This document shows, in pieces, positions 55,637 to 64,000 of a stretch of DNA of 64,000 nt. The translations under genes and the position numbers were made by a program. The DNA is from Yoonia maritima (GTDB taxonomy: Bacteria; Pseudomonadota; Alphaproteobacteria; Rhodobacterales; Rhodobacteraceae), in contig NZ_PKFN01000008.1 in assembly GCF_002933395.1 (NCBI RefSeq), forward strand, positions 1-64,000, written 5' to 3'. Position 1 is the first letter of the stretch. Each line of letters opens with the position of its first letter. The notes beneath the pieces were generated by a model that had not been told where the DNA came from, did not search any database, and saw only the letters and a list, made by a program, of their open reading frames with translations.

Positions 55637-56545
55637 TCAGCGTGAGATCGTGTAATCGACGACAACCGGATAGTGGTCGGTCGGCCATTCACCATTGAAT
55701 TCCTGCCGCAAGACAACTGGTGGTGTTTCTGCATGAAAATCGGCGGTCGCGCCGATATGATCAATAGCACCAAACAAGTTCAAACCGCGGTTAAAATGGT
55801 AGGTACTTCCTTTGACGGGGTTAAAGGTGATGCCTACTTCAGCCAGAATGCTTTGCGTGCGCGCGCCGTTTCTTGCGTTAAGATCACCCAACACAACAAC
55901 GTTTTCACCGGCATCGATCCAAGGTTGAATGCGGGCAGCCACCAGCGCCGCTGATTGTAACCGATTGCTACGGCTTTTATATTCGAAATGTACGTTGATG
56001 ACCTTAAACCGTTTGCCATCGTCAGTAGAAAATGCGGCCCATGACGCAAATGCAGGATATGATCCGTTAAACGTCCGAGAGTAGATCACATCAGGCGTAT
56101 CGGAGAAAAAGAACCACCCTTGATCAATCAGGTTCAATCGATCGTCCCGGTACAAGATCGGCTGGGTCGATGGGAAACGACGCCAATCCCCCACAGCGGC
56201 CGCTTCGTAAGACGGGTTTTGGGAAAGCAACCAATCAAGTCCAAGATTGATATCACCATTATCCCCCCCTGCGAAGCTCTCCATCTCCTGAAAGCCGATA
56301 ACATCCGGCGCAATCGCTTTGAAAGCGAGGTCAAGAGCAACCTTGCGCCGTTCCCAGTCCCCAAGCGACCACGCGCCAGTTTGCCGCCTTAGCACGATGT
56401 AATGCACATTCAGCGTCGCAATGCGAAGGTACGCGGGCGAAGGAGCAGATAAAGTATTTACGCCCGAATTTCGCACAAGCTGGACACACGCCGTCACGAA
56501 GAGTGAAAGCAGTCCAATCAGAAGATATTTCAAAGCTTTGCGCAC
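55637..56545 (-). CDS. endonuclease/exonuclease/phosphatase-family lipoprotein
   Basis: About 302 residues. From the GTG at 56545 the protein has a clean lipoprotein signal (RKALKYLLIGLLSLFVTAC). The EEP-fold motifs follow: LRIATLNVHY, APDVIGFQEME with the metal Glu, FKVINVHFEY, VVVLGDLNARNG with the catalytic Asp/Asn, AIDHIGA and WPTDHYPVVVDY with the catalytic His. Surface-anchored EEP proteins act on nucleic acids or phosphodiesters outside the cell; substrate unknown. An alternative GTG at 56584 would add 13 residues. Confidence 0.85.
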   Translation of the reverse strand: MRKALKYLLIGLLSLFVTACVQLVRNSGVNTLSAPSPAYLRIATLNVHYIVLRRQTGAWSLGDWERRKVALDLAFKAIAPDVIGFQEMESFAGGDNGDINLGLDWLLSQNPSYEAAAVGDWRRFPSTQPILYRDDRLNLIDQGWFFFSDTPDVIYSRTFNGSYPAFASWAAFSTDDGKRFKVINVHFEYKSRSNRLQSAALVAARIQPWIDAGENVVVLGDLNARNGARTQSILAEVGITFNPVKGSTYHFNRGLNLFGAIDHIGATADFHAETPPVVLRQEFNGEWPTDHYPVVVDYTISR

Positions 56546-56595
56546 ACTTGTTCCAGTCAAATTTGCAATCTTAAACTGCACCACATCACAGCAAA

Positions 56596-57783
56596 CTAAC
56601 TGCGTCGGATCAAGACCCCAAGGTCAGCGACATTGGTCCCTGTAGCGTCCGTTAGCAGTAAATCACCCGCCTGTGACAAAGCCAAATAGCTATCGTTATT
56701 TGCCAGCAGCGCCGTCAAGTTATCAATCTTACCCAGCGTATCTTGGTCGACGATACCGCCAGCTGCATCCGTTGGGCCATCACGCCCATCGCTACCTCCT
56801 TGGACGCAGACATAGTCCTGCCAACCGCGTTTCTGCGCTTCTTGTGCGATCCGAAGCGCCAGTTCTTGGTTGCGCCCTCCTCGACCGTTACCTTTTAAAA
56901 CGACAGTCGTCTCGCCACCCCAAACAGTTATGCCATTCGCCGCATTGTCACAGATGTATTGAGCCGCATCAGCGACATCGCCTTCGACAGGTTTGGCGAT
57001 CACATGCGCCGCCGGCGCGGCGCGGGCCATCGCCTCAACGCTTTGGGCGTTTGAACCCACAAGTATATTAACAGCGGCCGGCGATGGAACGGCATCACCT
57101 TTGGCTTCCAAGTGTACGCGCACGGTTACAGGAACATTTTTCCAAATCCCTGTATCCTTCAGTAATTTTATCGCTTGGGGTGTTGTCCCAATTGGGCCAA
57201 CCGTTGGGCCGCTCGCGATCGCGGCCAGATCATCACCAATCACATCAGATAGGATCAACGCAGTCACCTGCTGAGGGCTAGCATGGCGTAAAAAGCCACC
57301 CCCTTTGATGTCTGACAACTGCTGCCGGATCAGGTTCATCGCAGTGATGTCCAACCCGGCACCAAGCAAGACCTCGTTTACTCGTGCTTTATCCGCCAGC
57401 GATATATCTCCTGCCGGTGCTGGCAACAGCGCAGAGCCACCCCCAGAAATAAGCCCAAGCACTGGTCCTTTCGCCGCGCCCAATGCCGCAATCACAGCCT
57501 TTGCTGCATCAGCACCATTTTGATCCGGCACTGGATGACCTGCAGCAAACACCTGCGCCCCCGTCAAAGATTTCGCATTTTCATAGTTCGTAACAACGAG
57601 ACAAGGTACGCCAGTAAAGCGCTCGAGCGCCGCCTTGGCCATCAGACGAGCCGCCTTGCCCACCGCAATAATAAGTGCAGGCTGAACCACAGTTCCCACT
57701 GCGCCTTGGACTGCAGCATATGGGTCGGCGGCGCTGACGCCCGCCATAAAGATATCAAAAGCTTGCTGGCGTATCTTGTTCAT
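56596..57783 (-). CDS. glycerate 2-kinase (MOFRL type)
   Basis: A 395-residue kinase of the GckA/TtuD family, making 2-phosphoglycerate from glycerate in serine-cycle or tartrate/hydroxypyruvate metabolism. It shows the N-terminal VGKAARLMAKAAL, the nucleotide motif GLISGGGSALLPAPAGDIS, and the MOFRL C-terminal part (WGGETTVVLKGNGRGGRNQE; GGSDGRDGPTDAAGGIVD). Start at 57783 follows AAGG; an in-frame ATG five codons earlier is possible. It overlaps the end of the upstream membrane-protein gene. Confidence 0.92.
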   Translation of the reverse strand: MNKIRQQAFDIFMAGVSAADPYAAVQGAVGTVVQPALIIAVGKAARLMAKAALERFTGVPCLVVTNYENAKSLTGAQVFAAGHPVPDQNGADAAKAVIAALGAAKGPVLGLISGGGSALLPAPAGDISLADKARVNEVLLGAGLDITAMNLIRQQLSDIKGGGFLRHASPQQVTALILSDVIGDDLAAIASGPTVGPIGTTPQAIKLLKDTGIWKNVPVTVRVHLEAKGDAVPSPAAVNILVGSNAQSVEAMARAAPAAHVIAKPVEGDVADAAQYICDNAANGITVWGGETTVVLKGNGRGGRNQELALRIAQEAQKRGWQDYVCVQGGSDGRDGPTDAAGGIVDQDTLGKIDNLTALLANNDSYLALSQAGDLLLTDATGTNVADLGVLIRRS

Positions 57784-57787
57784 TGCC

Positions 57788-58993
57788 TTATTCCCCATCT
57801 AGACGCCGCTGCGCCATTAAAGCAGCCATACGCTGCACGACCTTGAGTTCGAGTTCCGCCATCGGCGACGCGCTCAGTGATGGCATAGACAAAGCAATCA
57901 ACACACGCGGGTTGTCAGATGCAAGGATCACATGGGTTGCACTATAACGTTCAAAAAGATGTGCGATATGATCATCTGCCAACGCCCCCAGCTTTGGAGG
58001 ATCAGATCGCCGCAATACTGGAGCAACTTCGAATATCTGTTGCAATGTGGTTTCTTGCAACTCGGCCAGACTGGAGCGGCTAATCATCGCGGCCCCTTCA
58101 ACCAACGGATGCCCGCGCAAGTCGCGCAAAAAGGCGACCGGGTCATCGGTATCAGTCTCAGCGAGGTAATGTAGCAGGCCAAGGCTTTGTTCTTCGGTTC
58201 TTAATGCCCGCGCATCGTTTAAAATGGAAACGAGTAGAAGTGCGGTCATAACCGAGGCAGAGCATAATAAGAACCCATCCCTATCTAGGGCTGTAATTGT
58301 TCCAACTAACAGTCCGACAAGAATTGCAGCGCCAACCATCACCGCGAAATTCGCAATTACGACACGGTGTCCAATCTGCGTTCGGCCCAACCCAATCGCA
58401 AGCCAGCACATAATCAAAACCCCAAGCGCAGAAAACTGGATTGGCAGGTGCAACACCGCCATCAAAAAATCGCCCAATGCTAGCGGAATAAATAGTAAAA
58501 GCGAAAGGCCAATCCGCGTAACGGTGATGTTTTCGCTGGCCGACAATGCCGTTCGGTCCCGCCTTACAATCAGCCCACCCGAGATAAGAAACCCGATCAT
58601 CTGAAATGTAAGCAACGCATAAAGTCGAAGCGGATCAATCCCTCCCGAATACCAAAATGCACTGGTGACAAAGAACACCGTACCCCACCCAATCGCGTGT
58701 TTTGCTATGGGTGGCGCATGTCTGCGTAGCAGCCCTTCGGTCAGTAATAGCGCAGCAAGCGGGATAAATGCGGCCCCTAGTAACACGAAAATTCTGAAAA
58801 CCTGCCATCCCGTCAAGGCGACAAGCACCCGCCCCACAAACAACAGCATGGTGATACGCACACAAAACAAAAAACGCCGATTGATCGGATCACGCCGATC
58901 CCGACGTAAAATCACTATTTGCAGCGTCAACAGCCCTAACAGCGCAGAGAGTGACATACAGACCTGCGTCAACGCGGCAGCGGAACCAATCAT
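57788..58993 (-). CDS. integral membrane protein, unknown function
   Basis: 401 residues. Seven or eight hydrophobic segments fill the first 245 residues (for example ALLGLLTLQIVILRRDRR, VFVLLGAAFIPLAALLL-type stretches), then a cytoplasmic domain of about 150 residues (GLLHYLAETDTDDPVAFLRD; DDHIAHLFERYSATHVILAS). The layout resembles 7TM receptors with a signalling domain, but I recognise no output motif. Its start overlaps the next upstream gene by four bases. Confidence 0.7.
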   Translation of the reverse strand: MIGSAAALTQVCMSLSALLGLLTLQIVILRRDRRDPINRRFLFCVRITMLLFVGRVLVALTGWQVFRIFVLLGAAFIPLAALLLTEGLLRRHAPPIAKHAIGWGTVFFVTSAFWYSGGIDPLRLYALLTFQMIGFLISGGLIVRRDRTALSASENITVTRIGLSLLLFIPLALGDFLMAVLHLPIQFSALGVLIMCWLAIGLGRTQIGHRVVIANFAVMVGAAILVGLLVGTITALDRDGFLLCSASVMTALLLVSILNDARALRTEEQSLGLLHYLAETDTDDPVAFLRDLRGHPLVEGAAMISRSSLAELQETTLQQIFEVAPVLRRSDPPKLGALADDHIAHLFERYSATHVILASDNPRVLIALSMPSLSASPMAELELKVVQRMAALMAQRRLDGE

Positions 58994-59943
58994 TTTTGCG
59001 CCTCATCGTAAGGGCGCAATGTTTCCCACTGTCTCCGACTATCTGCCCAGTAAAGCGCAGGTAGGACAACGCGCTGCAACGCAACTAACCCGCCCGTGAG
59101 CAACAATCCGATAACCGCTGATTTCGGAACCTCGCGGCGCAAATATCCACGCATTGCCGCTAAATCCATTTGACCCAACTGGATCACATCATCGCCACGG
59201 TCATAGTCTAATTGCTGTGCGCAAAAGTCATTGTAACGGGCATCACGATGCTTTGGGGCAGCATCCCACGTCTTTTTAAGATCGTCCGATCCACCGGTAT
59301 AGGCGTCGGTGATCACGAACCTGTCTTCGTCGAATCCGGCCTCTGGCCCTACACCAAACACATCGCGATGCTGCGCCATGATTTGCCGCCCCAAAAGCAG
59401 ATGGTTTAACGTACGCCTCCCGCCATCAGGGCGCGGCCAGACACCGGAAAACATCTGTGACACCATGCCAACAACGGCTGGTACTTGGGTGACGTTGGAA
59501 ATCCAAACCGGCCTGAACTGACGGCGAAAGAAGATAAGAAAGCAGGTCAAACCATACAAAACCCATGACAGGTTCTTGGACCGCTCATCTGGATCGACCA
59601 TAACAAGCCCAAGGTGCAACACTTCTGTCGTGTTGGGTTTTGTATCAAGTTCCATGATCGCAAGCGCGTTAAACGCAATCGGTGTGCCATTACTACGACT
59701 GACAAGCGTAATGATGACCTGTTTCATCCGCTGGGCGTCACCCGAAAAGACACCATAGGTCAGACTGCCTGCATCAAGCGTACGCGACGCAACGGCCCGC
59801 AAATCCGCTGATAGATGTTCAAGCTGCGCGTCATCCATCCAGACGCCGGGACGCTCAATAATTCGAACAGTAAGGTCAGGTCCGGACCGCATGGTCACGT
59901 CCAAATACTTACGTCCAAGCGTTTTAAATAATGCGCTGATCAA
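58990..59943 (-). CDS. uncharacterised protein, possible GNAT-like fold
   Basis: 317 residues. LEHLSADLRAVASRTLDAGS and LHLGLVMVDPDERSKNLSWV are arranged like the start and the beta4/CoA region of GNAT acyltransferases, but the R/Q-x-x-G-x-G/A motif is not clean. A hydrophobic segment near the C-terminus (VIGLLLTGGLVALQRVVLPA) suggests membrane attachment. It is the first gene of a tightly coupled pair with the membrane protein. Confidence 0.6.
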   Translation of the reverse strand: MISALFKTLGRKYLDVTMRSGPDLTVRIIERPGVWMDDAQLEHLSADLRAVASRTLDAGSLTYGVFSGDAQRMKQVIITLVSRSNGTPIAFNALAIMELDTKPNTTEVLHLGLVMVDPDERSKNLSWVLYGLTCFLIFFRRQFRPVWISNVTQVPAVVGMVSQMFSGVWPRPDGGRRTLNHLLLGRQIMAQHRDVFGVGPEAGFDEDRFVITDAYTGGSDDLKKTWDAAPKHRDARYNDFCAQQLDYDRGDDVIQLGQMDLAAMRGYLRREVPKSAVIGLLLTGGLVALQRVVLPALYWADSRRQWETLRPYDEAQK

Positions 59944-60019
59944 GAAAAGAAACCTGTCGTTATTTCACGCAGGTTAGGCAGCCTGCCCCAAAGGGGCAAG
60001 CGCCAGTTTTTAAGATAGC

Positions 60020-61321
60020 TTACAGGTAACGGTTTACCAGATTTTCCAGACGTTCCTGACGGCCAGAACGTGGTTCTGGATTAGTGTTGTCTGCCTGTAC
60101 TTTCGCCATGATGCTGTCGAGGTCGCTATTCAACAGATTTTTGCCAGCTTCGGTATCCCATCCTGCATAGCGCTCATTACGTGCGGCTTCTAGCTTACCG
60201 TCTTCAAGCATCGCAGCGGCGGCTTTTAGGCCCGCAGCACAAGTGTCCATGCCACCAACATGCGCAAGAATAAGATCCTCTGCATCCAATGACTGACGAC
60301 GCAGTTTTGAATCAAAATTTGTACCGCCTGTCGTGAAGCCACCTGCGCGCAGGACTTCGTAGTAGGCCAGCGCAGTTTCAGGAACATTATTCGGGAATTG
60401 GTCGGTATCCCAGCCAGACTGGTAATCGTTGCGGTTCATGTCGATGGAACCAAAGATGCCCAGCTCACGCGCGACAGCCAGTTCGTGCTCAAACGAATGC
60501 CCAGCCAAGATCGCGTGACCTTGTTCGATGTTCATCTTCACTTCGCCTTCAAGGCCAAATTCCTTGAGGAAACCATAGACCGTCGCGACATCATAATCGT
60601 ATTGGTGCTTGGTTGGCTCTTGCGGCTTAGGTTCAATTAAGATCGCGCCTTTAAAGCCCATCTTATGCTTGTAATCGACGACCATCTGCAACATGCGACC
60701 CGCCTGTTGGCGTTCACGGCCCATGTCTGTGTTCAGCAGCGTTTCATAGCCTTCACGACCGCCCCACAGCACATAGTTTTCGCCACCCAGTTTCATGGTC
60801 GCATCCATGCAGGTTTTGATTGTCGCCGCAGAGAACGCAAATACATCCGGATCAGGGTTTGTTGCAGCACCTGACATAAAGCGACGGTGCGAGAACAGGT
60901 TGGCCGTACCCCAAAGCAACTTAACGCCAGTCTCGTCCATTTTTTCTGCAAAGTAATCAACGATTTCTTCGAGATTCTTTGTGTTTTCAGCAAAGCTGTT
61001 TCCTTCGGGACGGACATCCGCATCGTGGAAACAAAAATATGGAACGTTCAAGATTTGGAACATCTCAAATGCGACGTCAGCTTTTAGCTTGGCCGCTTCC
61101 ATTGTGTCGCTGAACCATGGGCGCTCGAATGTTTGACCGCCGAATGGGTCACCACCAGGCCATGCAAATGAATGCCAATATGCCGCTGCGAAACGCAGGT
61201 GGTCCTTCATCGGTTTACCCATCACAATCTCATCGGGATTGTAGTGACGGAACGCATAGTCGTTGTCCGTATTTGGACCTTCGTACTTGATGGCGGGGAT
61301 GTTTTTGAAAAAGTCAGTCAT
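60020..61321 (-). CDS. xylA: xylose isomerase
   Basis: A 433-residue metal-dependent TIM-barrel enzyme converting D-xylose to D-xylulose. The catalytic His is in [13 protein letters not shown], the first metal/sugar site in [13 protein letters not shown], metal ligands in [15 protein letters not shown] and [19 protein letters not shown]. Length fits the class II enzymes (about 440). Its start overlaps the xylB stop (ATGA). Confidence 0.96.
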   Translation of the reverse strand: MTDFFKNIPAIKYEGPNTDNDYAFRHYNPDEIVMGKPMKDHLRFAAAYWHSFAWPGGDPFGGQTFERPWFSDTMEAAKLKADVAFEMFQILNVPYFCFHDADVRPEGNSFAENTKNLEEIVDYFAEKMDETGVKLLWGTANLFSHRRFMSGAATNPDPDVFAFSAATIKTCMDATMKLGGENYVLWGGREGYETLLNTDMGRERQQAGRMLQMVVDYKHKMGFKGAILIEPKPQEPTKHQYDYDVATVYGFLKEFGLEGEVKMNIEQGHAILAGHSFEHELAVARELGIFGSIDMNRNDYQSGWDTDQFPNNVPETALAYYEVLRAGGFTTGGTNFDSKLRRQSLDAEDLILAHVGGMDTCAAGLKAAAAMLEDGKLEAARNERYAGWDTEAGKNLLNSDLDSIMAKVQADNTNPEPRSGRQERLENLVNRYL

Positions 61322-62757
61322 TTCAGTCCTTTCAGCGCGTTGTAGCTAGCGCGATATCTTGTGTGGGCCTCGGCAAAGCTGTCGATCAGCGCGAGGTCAG
61401 GTTCAATTGTACGGGCAATCTGCGGGATCGTGGCGACTTCGACGCCTGCCCCTGTCGCGGCCATCAGGCCAAGACGTGCAGCGCCGAAAGCACCGCCAAA
61501 GTCACCAGCAACAGGTAGCTCAACCGGGATACCCAGCGACGTTGCAATAGCCTGCACCCAGTAGTCCGATTTCGATCCGCCGCCGACAGCGATCAGCCGG
61601 TTGATCTGGGTGCCCGTCGATGTAAGTGCGTCATAGTTGTCACGCAGCGCAAAGGTCACGCCTTCCAAAACCGCCCGCGTCATGGCTGCCTGATCTGTCG
61701 CGTGGTCCAAATGCAGGAATGCGCCACGGATATTTGCGTCATTGTGCGGGGTGCGTTCACCACCCAGATACGGCAGGAATAATGTTTGGCTTGGCGCCTG
61801 AAGTGCGCCCAATCCTTCGGTCAGCTTTGCTGCCGGTTGGCCAACTGATTTTGCGTACCAATTCAGCGCATCAGCGGCGGCCAAGATAACCCCCATCTGG
61901 TGCCATGTTCCCGGTAGCGCGTGACAAAAAGTGTGCACAGCGGTCGCCGCATCGGGCTGATATGCATCAGAGGCCGCAAAAAGAACGCCGGATGTGCCAA
62001 GCGAAACAAAGGCGTCGCCTGCTTTCACCACACCAACGCCAACAGCGCTGGCGGCGTTATCACCGCCACCGCCAGCCACGACAACGCCACTTGGTAGCCC
62101 CCAACGGCTGGCCAGTTCACCACGCAAAACGCCCGATACTTCGGACCCTTCGACAAGACGCGGCATGTTTTCGCGGCTTAGTCCGGTCGCGGCGAGCAGA
62201 TCATCTGACCAATCGCGCTTGGCAACGTCCAGCCAGCTGGTGCCAGCGGCATCTGACATTTCGGCAACAGCCTCGCCCGTGAGCCAAAGCCGCAGGTAAT
62301 CTTTGGGTAGAAGAACACGTTTTACTTTGGCGAAAATCTCGGGCTCATGACGGGCAACCCAAACGAGCTTGGGTGCGGTAAATCCCGGAAATACGATATT
62401 GCCAGTGAGTGCGCGAAACTTTGGGTCGGCGTCCAATTCAGCGGCCTCGACCGCTGAACGGGTGTCATTCCATAGAATGCAGGGGCGAAGCACCTCATCA
62501 TTTTCATCAAGCAATGTCGCGCCATGCATCTGCCCCGACAGCCCAATACCGCGCACAGCGTCCAATGATGTTTGATCTTTAAGTGCCCGCATCGCTGCAT
62601 CTGCCGCGTCCAACCATGTTGCCGGGGCCTGCTCTGACCAACCCGGCTCTGGCCGAACGGCCTCTAGCGGTGCGGTTGCTTCGGCCAGAATTGTCTGCGC
62701 GTCGTCAATCAACACCGCCTTAAGACCAGAGGTCCCTAGGTCTAATCCGATGTACAT
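61318..62757 (-). CDS. xylB: xylulokinase
   Basis: A 479-residue FGGY kinase phosphorylating D-xylulose to xylulose 5-phosphate. The ATPase fold opens with [31 protein letters not shown] is the sugar site; the FGGY C-terminal part includes [20 protein letters not shown]. It is first in the xylB-xylA operon and divergent from the ROK-family repressor. Confidence 0.95.
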   Translation of the reverse strand: MYIGLDLGTSGLKAVLIDDAQTILAEATAPLEAVRPEPGWSEQAPATWLDAADAAMRALKDQTSLDAVRGIGLSGQMHGATLLDENDEVLRPCILWNDTRSAVEAAELDADPKFRALTGNIVFPGFTAPKLVWVARHEPEIFAKVKRVLLPKDYLRLWLTGEAVAEMSDAAGTSWLDVAKRDWSDDLLAATGLSRENMPRLVEGSEVSGVLRGELASRWGLPSGVVVAGGGGDNAASAVGVGVVKAGDAFVSLGTSGVLFAASDAYQPDAATAVHTFCHALPGTWHQMGVILAAADALNWYAKSVGQPAAKLTEGLGALQAPSQTLFLPYLGGERTPHNDANIRGAFLHLDHATDQAAMTRAVLEGVTFALRDNYDALTSTGTQINRLIAVGGGSKSDYWVQAIATSLGIPVELPVAGDFGGAFGAARLGLMAATGAGVEVATIPQIARTIEPDLALIDSFAEAHTRYRASYNALKGLK

Positions 62758-62826
62758 ACAGCTATCCTCCCCATTGAATATGTGCCTTTGATCGTTGTTC
62801 TGGCCTCTGACTTCAGGCTTGTCAAA

Positions 62827-62951
62827 TTAAATTCAGGTATCGAATTAAAAAGCGCGAAAATCACGCGAAAAACCCAAAAAAATACGGCATGACTTGATAA
62901 GATCGGGTATATTTGATCTAAGGTTTAAAAATATAATTCAGGCAGTGAACT
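62827..62951. promoter_or_regulatory. two ROK/XylR operator-like palindromes
   Basis: AATTC-aggtatc-GAATT (62830-62846, within TTAAATTC...GAATTAA) and AATTC-aggcagt-GAACT (62935-62951) share the same ATTCAGG half and 7-base spacer. One lies in the xylB promoter region, the other touches the repressor start, so a single protein could repress xylBA and itself until xylose appears. Confidence 0.6.
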
Positions 62952-64000
62952 ATGTCAGGCGATCTCAGCACAAAGAACGACTCGGGCATTCCCTCCGGTT
63001 GCGGTCCCTTACTGCCATTGGGGAACGCAAACACCAAGCCTATGCGGCAACAGATATTTGAACATGTTCGTGCCGCCGGACGCGCCACACGAACCGATGT
63101 GATCCGCACATTAGGCATCAGCGCCGGCTCTGCGACAGCACTGACTGCGGATCTAATTAACGCGGGGCTTTTGCGTGAAGTTGACAGTGTCCCACGCGAA
63201 ACAGGGCGCGGGCGTCCTGCAGTCGCGTTAGAAGTCATTCCAGAAACCAATTTCGTCATAGGGATCAAACTATCTGACGAAGCCCATTCTGCGGTGCTCA
63301 CAGATTTTGCGGGGGATGCGGTTGCGACAGCATCACTGCAAACACCTGCACATCCAAAGTCGTTAGATGAAATTCTGACCGAAGTGGGCGCGCTCATGCA
63401 AGATGTATTGGCCGCAGCGCAAAAAAATCCAAACAACATCGCAGCTGTTGGCATTGGCATGTCTGGCATCGTGGATCATCAGGCAGGCACCGTACCATGG
63501 TCACCGCTATTGGCGACACGTAACAGCGACTTTGCAGCAAAGTTCGAGGCCCGCTTCTCCGTACCGCTCCATTTGGATAATGACGCCAACATGTTGACGC
63601 TTGCAGAGCTCTGGTTCGGAGCAGGACGCGCAAAATCAGACTTTGCGGTTGTGACAATTGAACAAGGTGTCGGTATGGGTCTTGTTATCGACAACAGATT
63701 ATACCGTGGCGCACGCGGAATGGGGCTGGAATTAGGCCATACCAAAGTCCAACTGGATGGTGCGCTATGCCGCTGCGGGCAGCGCGGATGCCTCGAAGCA
63801 TATCTCGCAGATTATGCACTCGCGCGCGAAGCTGCTACCGCGCTACACCAGCAAGCCAACGACCACCACAGCCCCAACGCACTGCTGACTGCCCTATTCA
63901 CACAAGCCAAGGCCGGAAACGAGGCAGCGCAGACAATCTTTCGCCGTGCGGGGCGATATCTGTCGGTCGGCCTAGCCAATGTTGTGCAACTGTTTGACCC
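62952..64000 (+). CDS. ROK-family xylose-type repressor, runs off the window
   Basis: 349 codons are visible with no stop. An N-terminal winged HTH (MRQQIFEHVRAAGRATRTDV; TLGISAGSATALTADLINAG) is joined to a ROK sugar-kinase-like domain with the zinc motif CRCGQRGCLEAY and the segment GHTKVQLDGAL. It is divergent from xylB and flanked by matching palindromes, so it is very probably XylR of the alphaproteobacterial type. Full members are about 400 residues, so perhaps 50 are missing. The minus-strand frame at the same place is a shadow. Confidence 0.9.
   Translation, partial: MSGDLSTKNDSGIPSGCGPLLPLGNANTKPMRQQIFEHVRAAGRATRTDVIRTLGISAGSATALTADLINAGLLREVDSVPRETGRGRPAVALEVIPETNFVIGIKLSDEAHSAVLTDFAGDAVATASLQTPAHPKSLDEILTEVGALMQDVLAAAQKNPNNIAAVGIGMSGIVDHQAGTVPWSPLLATRNSDFAAKFEARFSVPLHLDNDANMLTLAELWFGAGRAKSDFAVVTIEQGVGMGLVIDNRLYRGARGMGLELGHTKVQLDGALCRCGQRGCLEAYLADYALAREAATALHQQANDHHSPNALLTALFTQAKAGNEAAQTIFRRAGRYLSVGLANVVQLFD

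Noticed and set aside
59984..59998. Possible terminator TGCCCC-aaa-GGGGCA after xylA
   Set aside because: Short stem and no T run on the minus strand; not strong enough to call.
62918..63469. 183-residue minus-strand frame near the window end
   Set aside because: Antisense to the ROK repressor, whose HTH and zinc motifs are on the plus strand.
1..64000. CRISPR array
   Set aside because: No series of regularly spaced short direct repeats and no cas gene were seen.

Overview
The window looks like a chromosomal segment of a marine alphaproteobacterium of the Roseobacter group (Rhodobacterales). The reasons are gene order and family content: an assimilatory sulfite-reduction cluster (Lrp regulator, cysG, DUF2849, cysI, DUF934, fpr), the run pyrC-pyrE-dnaB-alr-pqiA-like-radA-cvpA-purF, the run surE-pcm-LysM/M23-DUF815-tatCBA, and a xylAB operon with a ROK repressor. 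I infer an Octadecabacter/Loktanella/Yoonia-like organism from gene content alone; no ribosomal RNA is present to confirm it.

Layout. 1-300: truncated IS3-family end. 1123-6633: sulfite reduction, in which cysH is reduced to a 54-codon internally deleted remnant still overlapping its neighbours. 6706-7467: Ala/Glu-rich membrane-anchored protein. 7660-8205: infC with an AUA start. 8306-10660: coxM/coxS/XdhC genes without the catalytic large subunit. 11071-12603: small or uncharacterised genes. 12721-22533: pyrimidine synthesis, DnaB, alanine racemase, RadA, PurF and ArsC. 22642-28770: small protein, SDR, surE-pcm, LysM/LytM lipoprotein, DUF815 ATPase, Tat translocase. 28974-32561: WYL-type regulator, sulfotransferase-like protein, TauE/SafE permease, dusA.

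32497-55027 is a genomic island inserted in the 5' part of dusA. A 20-bp direct repeat lies at both ends, the displaced original dusA start survives beyond the right end, and a truncated tyrosine integrase sits beside dusA. A second copy of the island's right-end sequence at about 39815-39927 shows that at least two islands of one family were stacked in tandem. The left unit holds decayed cargo: GIY-YIG nuclease, helicase tail, methyltransferase tail, OsmC gene cut by a complete IS66 element. The right unit holds a Gly-rich microprotein, an FGE/SUMF1-fold protein, a frameshifted IS1595 transposase, a GC-rich HipBA pair, an unknown 247-residue protein and a type I Zorya anti-phage operon (zorA-zorB-zorC-zorD). 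A fifth gene overlaps zorD by one base; it encodes an ASCH/PUA-like domain plus a distinct C-terminal domain.

The candidate undescribed system is this five-gene Zorya operon. All junctions are start/stop overlaps, so the ASCH-like protein is probably co-translated and could read or bind modified nucleic acid for the ZorD helicase. ZorB carries a frameshift between its coiled coil and its OmpA-like domain, so the system is either broken here, read by frameshifting, or affected by a sequence error.

Right of the island the host chromosome resumes with a small exported protein, an endonuclease/phosphatase-family lipoprotein, glycerate 2-kinase, two uncharacterised genes, xylA-xylB, and a divergent ROK-family repressor that runs off the window, with two matching operator-like palindromes between them.
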